Assembly (NCBI GenBank): GCA_031177445.1
Contig: JAPSGP010000223.1
Coordinates: 1-5,608 of the forward strand
Reading direction: 5' to 3'
DNA length: 5,608 nt
DNA from: Acidimicrobiia bacterium
GTDB taxonomy: Bacteria > Actinomycetota > Acidimicrobiia > IMCC26256 > JACDBD01
Positions 5,100 to 5,608 of this stretch are shown one piece after another. Within the stretch, counting starts at the first letter, position 1. Every line of letters starts with the position of its first letter. A program made the position numbers and the translations under genes. The notes under the pieces were generated by a model that saw nothing but the letters and a program-made list of their open reading frames with translations, was not told where the DNA came from and made no database searches.

Positions 5100-5608
5100 G
5101 CCCCGAGCGGGTGCGCGTGTTCCTCGTCGACGACCACCATCTGTTCCGCAGCGGTGTGCGCGCCGAGCTCGGCGACGCGGTCGAGGTCGTCGGCGAGGCG
5201 TCAGAGGTCGATGCTGCGATCGAGATGATCGGTGAGCGCGTGCCGGATGTCGTACTCGTCGACGTCCACATGCCCGCGGGCGGGGGAGCGCGCGTCATCC
5301 GCACGGTGAACGCGCGCTTTCCCGAGATCCGGTTCCTCGCGCTCTCGGTTTCCGACGCGGCCGACGACGTGATCGCCGTGATCCGGGCCGGAGCGCGCGG
5401 CTATGTCACGAAGACGATCTCGGGCCCGGAGCTGACCGACGCCATCGGGCGGGTGGCGGATGGCGACGCGGTGTTCTCGCCCCAGCTCGCCGGCTTCGTA
5501 CTCGACGCGTTCGCGTCGGCGCCGCCCGACTCGATCGACCCCGAGCTCGACCAGCTCACGGTGCGCGAGCGGGAGGTGCTACGTCACATTGCGCGCGGCT
5601 ACGCGTAC
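5096..5608 (+). CDS. NarL/FixJ-type (LuxR-HTH) response regulator, partial at window end
   Basis: The first 171 residues of a cytoplasmic DNA-binding response regulator, presumably phosphorylated by the upstream kinase. The receiver domain is complete. It has the acidic pocket D12-D13 (FLVDDHHLFR), phosphoacceptor D56 (VVLVDVHMP), the conserved Ser/Thr position S84 (LALSVSD) and K106 (GYVTKTIS). The linker (about 125-150) is followed by the start of the LuxR-type helix-turn-helix, LTVREREVLRHIARG (154-168), matching the family's LTxREREVLxxxAxG. The recognition helix is cut off by the window edge. ATG 5096 overlaps the kinase stop, and GGGGTG about 6 bases upstream may serve as ribosome binding site. 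The gene order and receiver type fit LiaR/VraR-like regulators. Its target is most simply its own divergent promoter region, which is inference. Confidence 0.94.
   Translation, partial: MSPERVRVFLVDDHHLFRSGVRAELGDAVEVVGEASEVDAAIEMIGERVPDVVLVDVHMPAGGGARVIRTVNARFPEIRFLALSVSDAADDVIAVIRAGARGYVTKTISGPELTDAIGRVADGDAVFSPQLAGFVLDAFASAPPDSIDPELDQLTVREREVLRHIARGYAY

Overview
The window comes from a high-GC chromosome with dense, overlapping genes, frequent GTG starts and 1-4 base overlaps between neighbours. The protein families (PspC-domain sensor kinase paired with a PspC/LiaF-like protein, actinobacterial-type LeuA end, VOC protein) point to an actinomycete-type bacterium. Acidimicrobiia or a relative is a plausible but unproven guess. 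I see no tRNA, rRNA, CRISPR array, insertion sequence or phage gene.

Layout. (1) Bases 1-908, plus strand: the last 86 codons of a 2-isopropylmalate synthase (leuA), then a class I SAM-dependent methyltransferase whose ATG overlaps the leuA stop by one base. (2) Bases 895-3754, minus strand, read right to left: a membrane protein with an N-terminal PspC domain and a LiaF-like C-terminal beta-repeat domain; a small two-helix membrane protein; a truncated epoxide-hydrolase-like alpha/beta-hydrolase that has lost its recognisable catalytic residues; a VOC (glyoxalase-fold) protein; and the decayed remnant of a second alpha/beta-hydrolase with a large internal deletion. The first four are closely spaced or overlapping and look like one operon. 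(3) Bases 3755-3875: the divergent intergenic region, with a direct repeat and an inverted repeat that could be an operator. (4) Bases 3876-5608, plus strand: a PspC-domain histidine kinase of the HisKA_3 type, coupled by an ATGA overlap to a NarL/LuxR-type response regulator cut off by the window end.

How it fits together. Regions 2-4 resemble a LiaFSR/VraTSR-type envelope-stress module. A membrane LiaF-like protein is divergently encoded from a multi-pass, apparently intramembrane-sensing kinase and its DNA-binding regulator. Both membrane proteins carry paralogous PspC domains (30 of 53 positions identical by hand alignment), so they may sense or bind through the same type of domain. The downstream minus-strand genes, including the apparent pseudoenzyme, may be accessory members or simply co-transcribed passengers. 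The sequence alone does not decide this.
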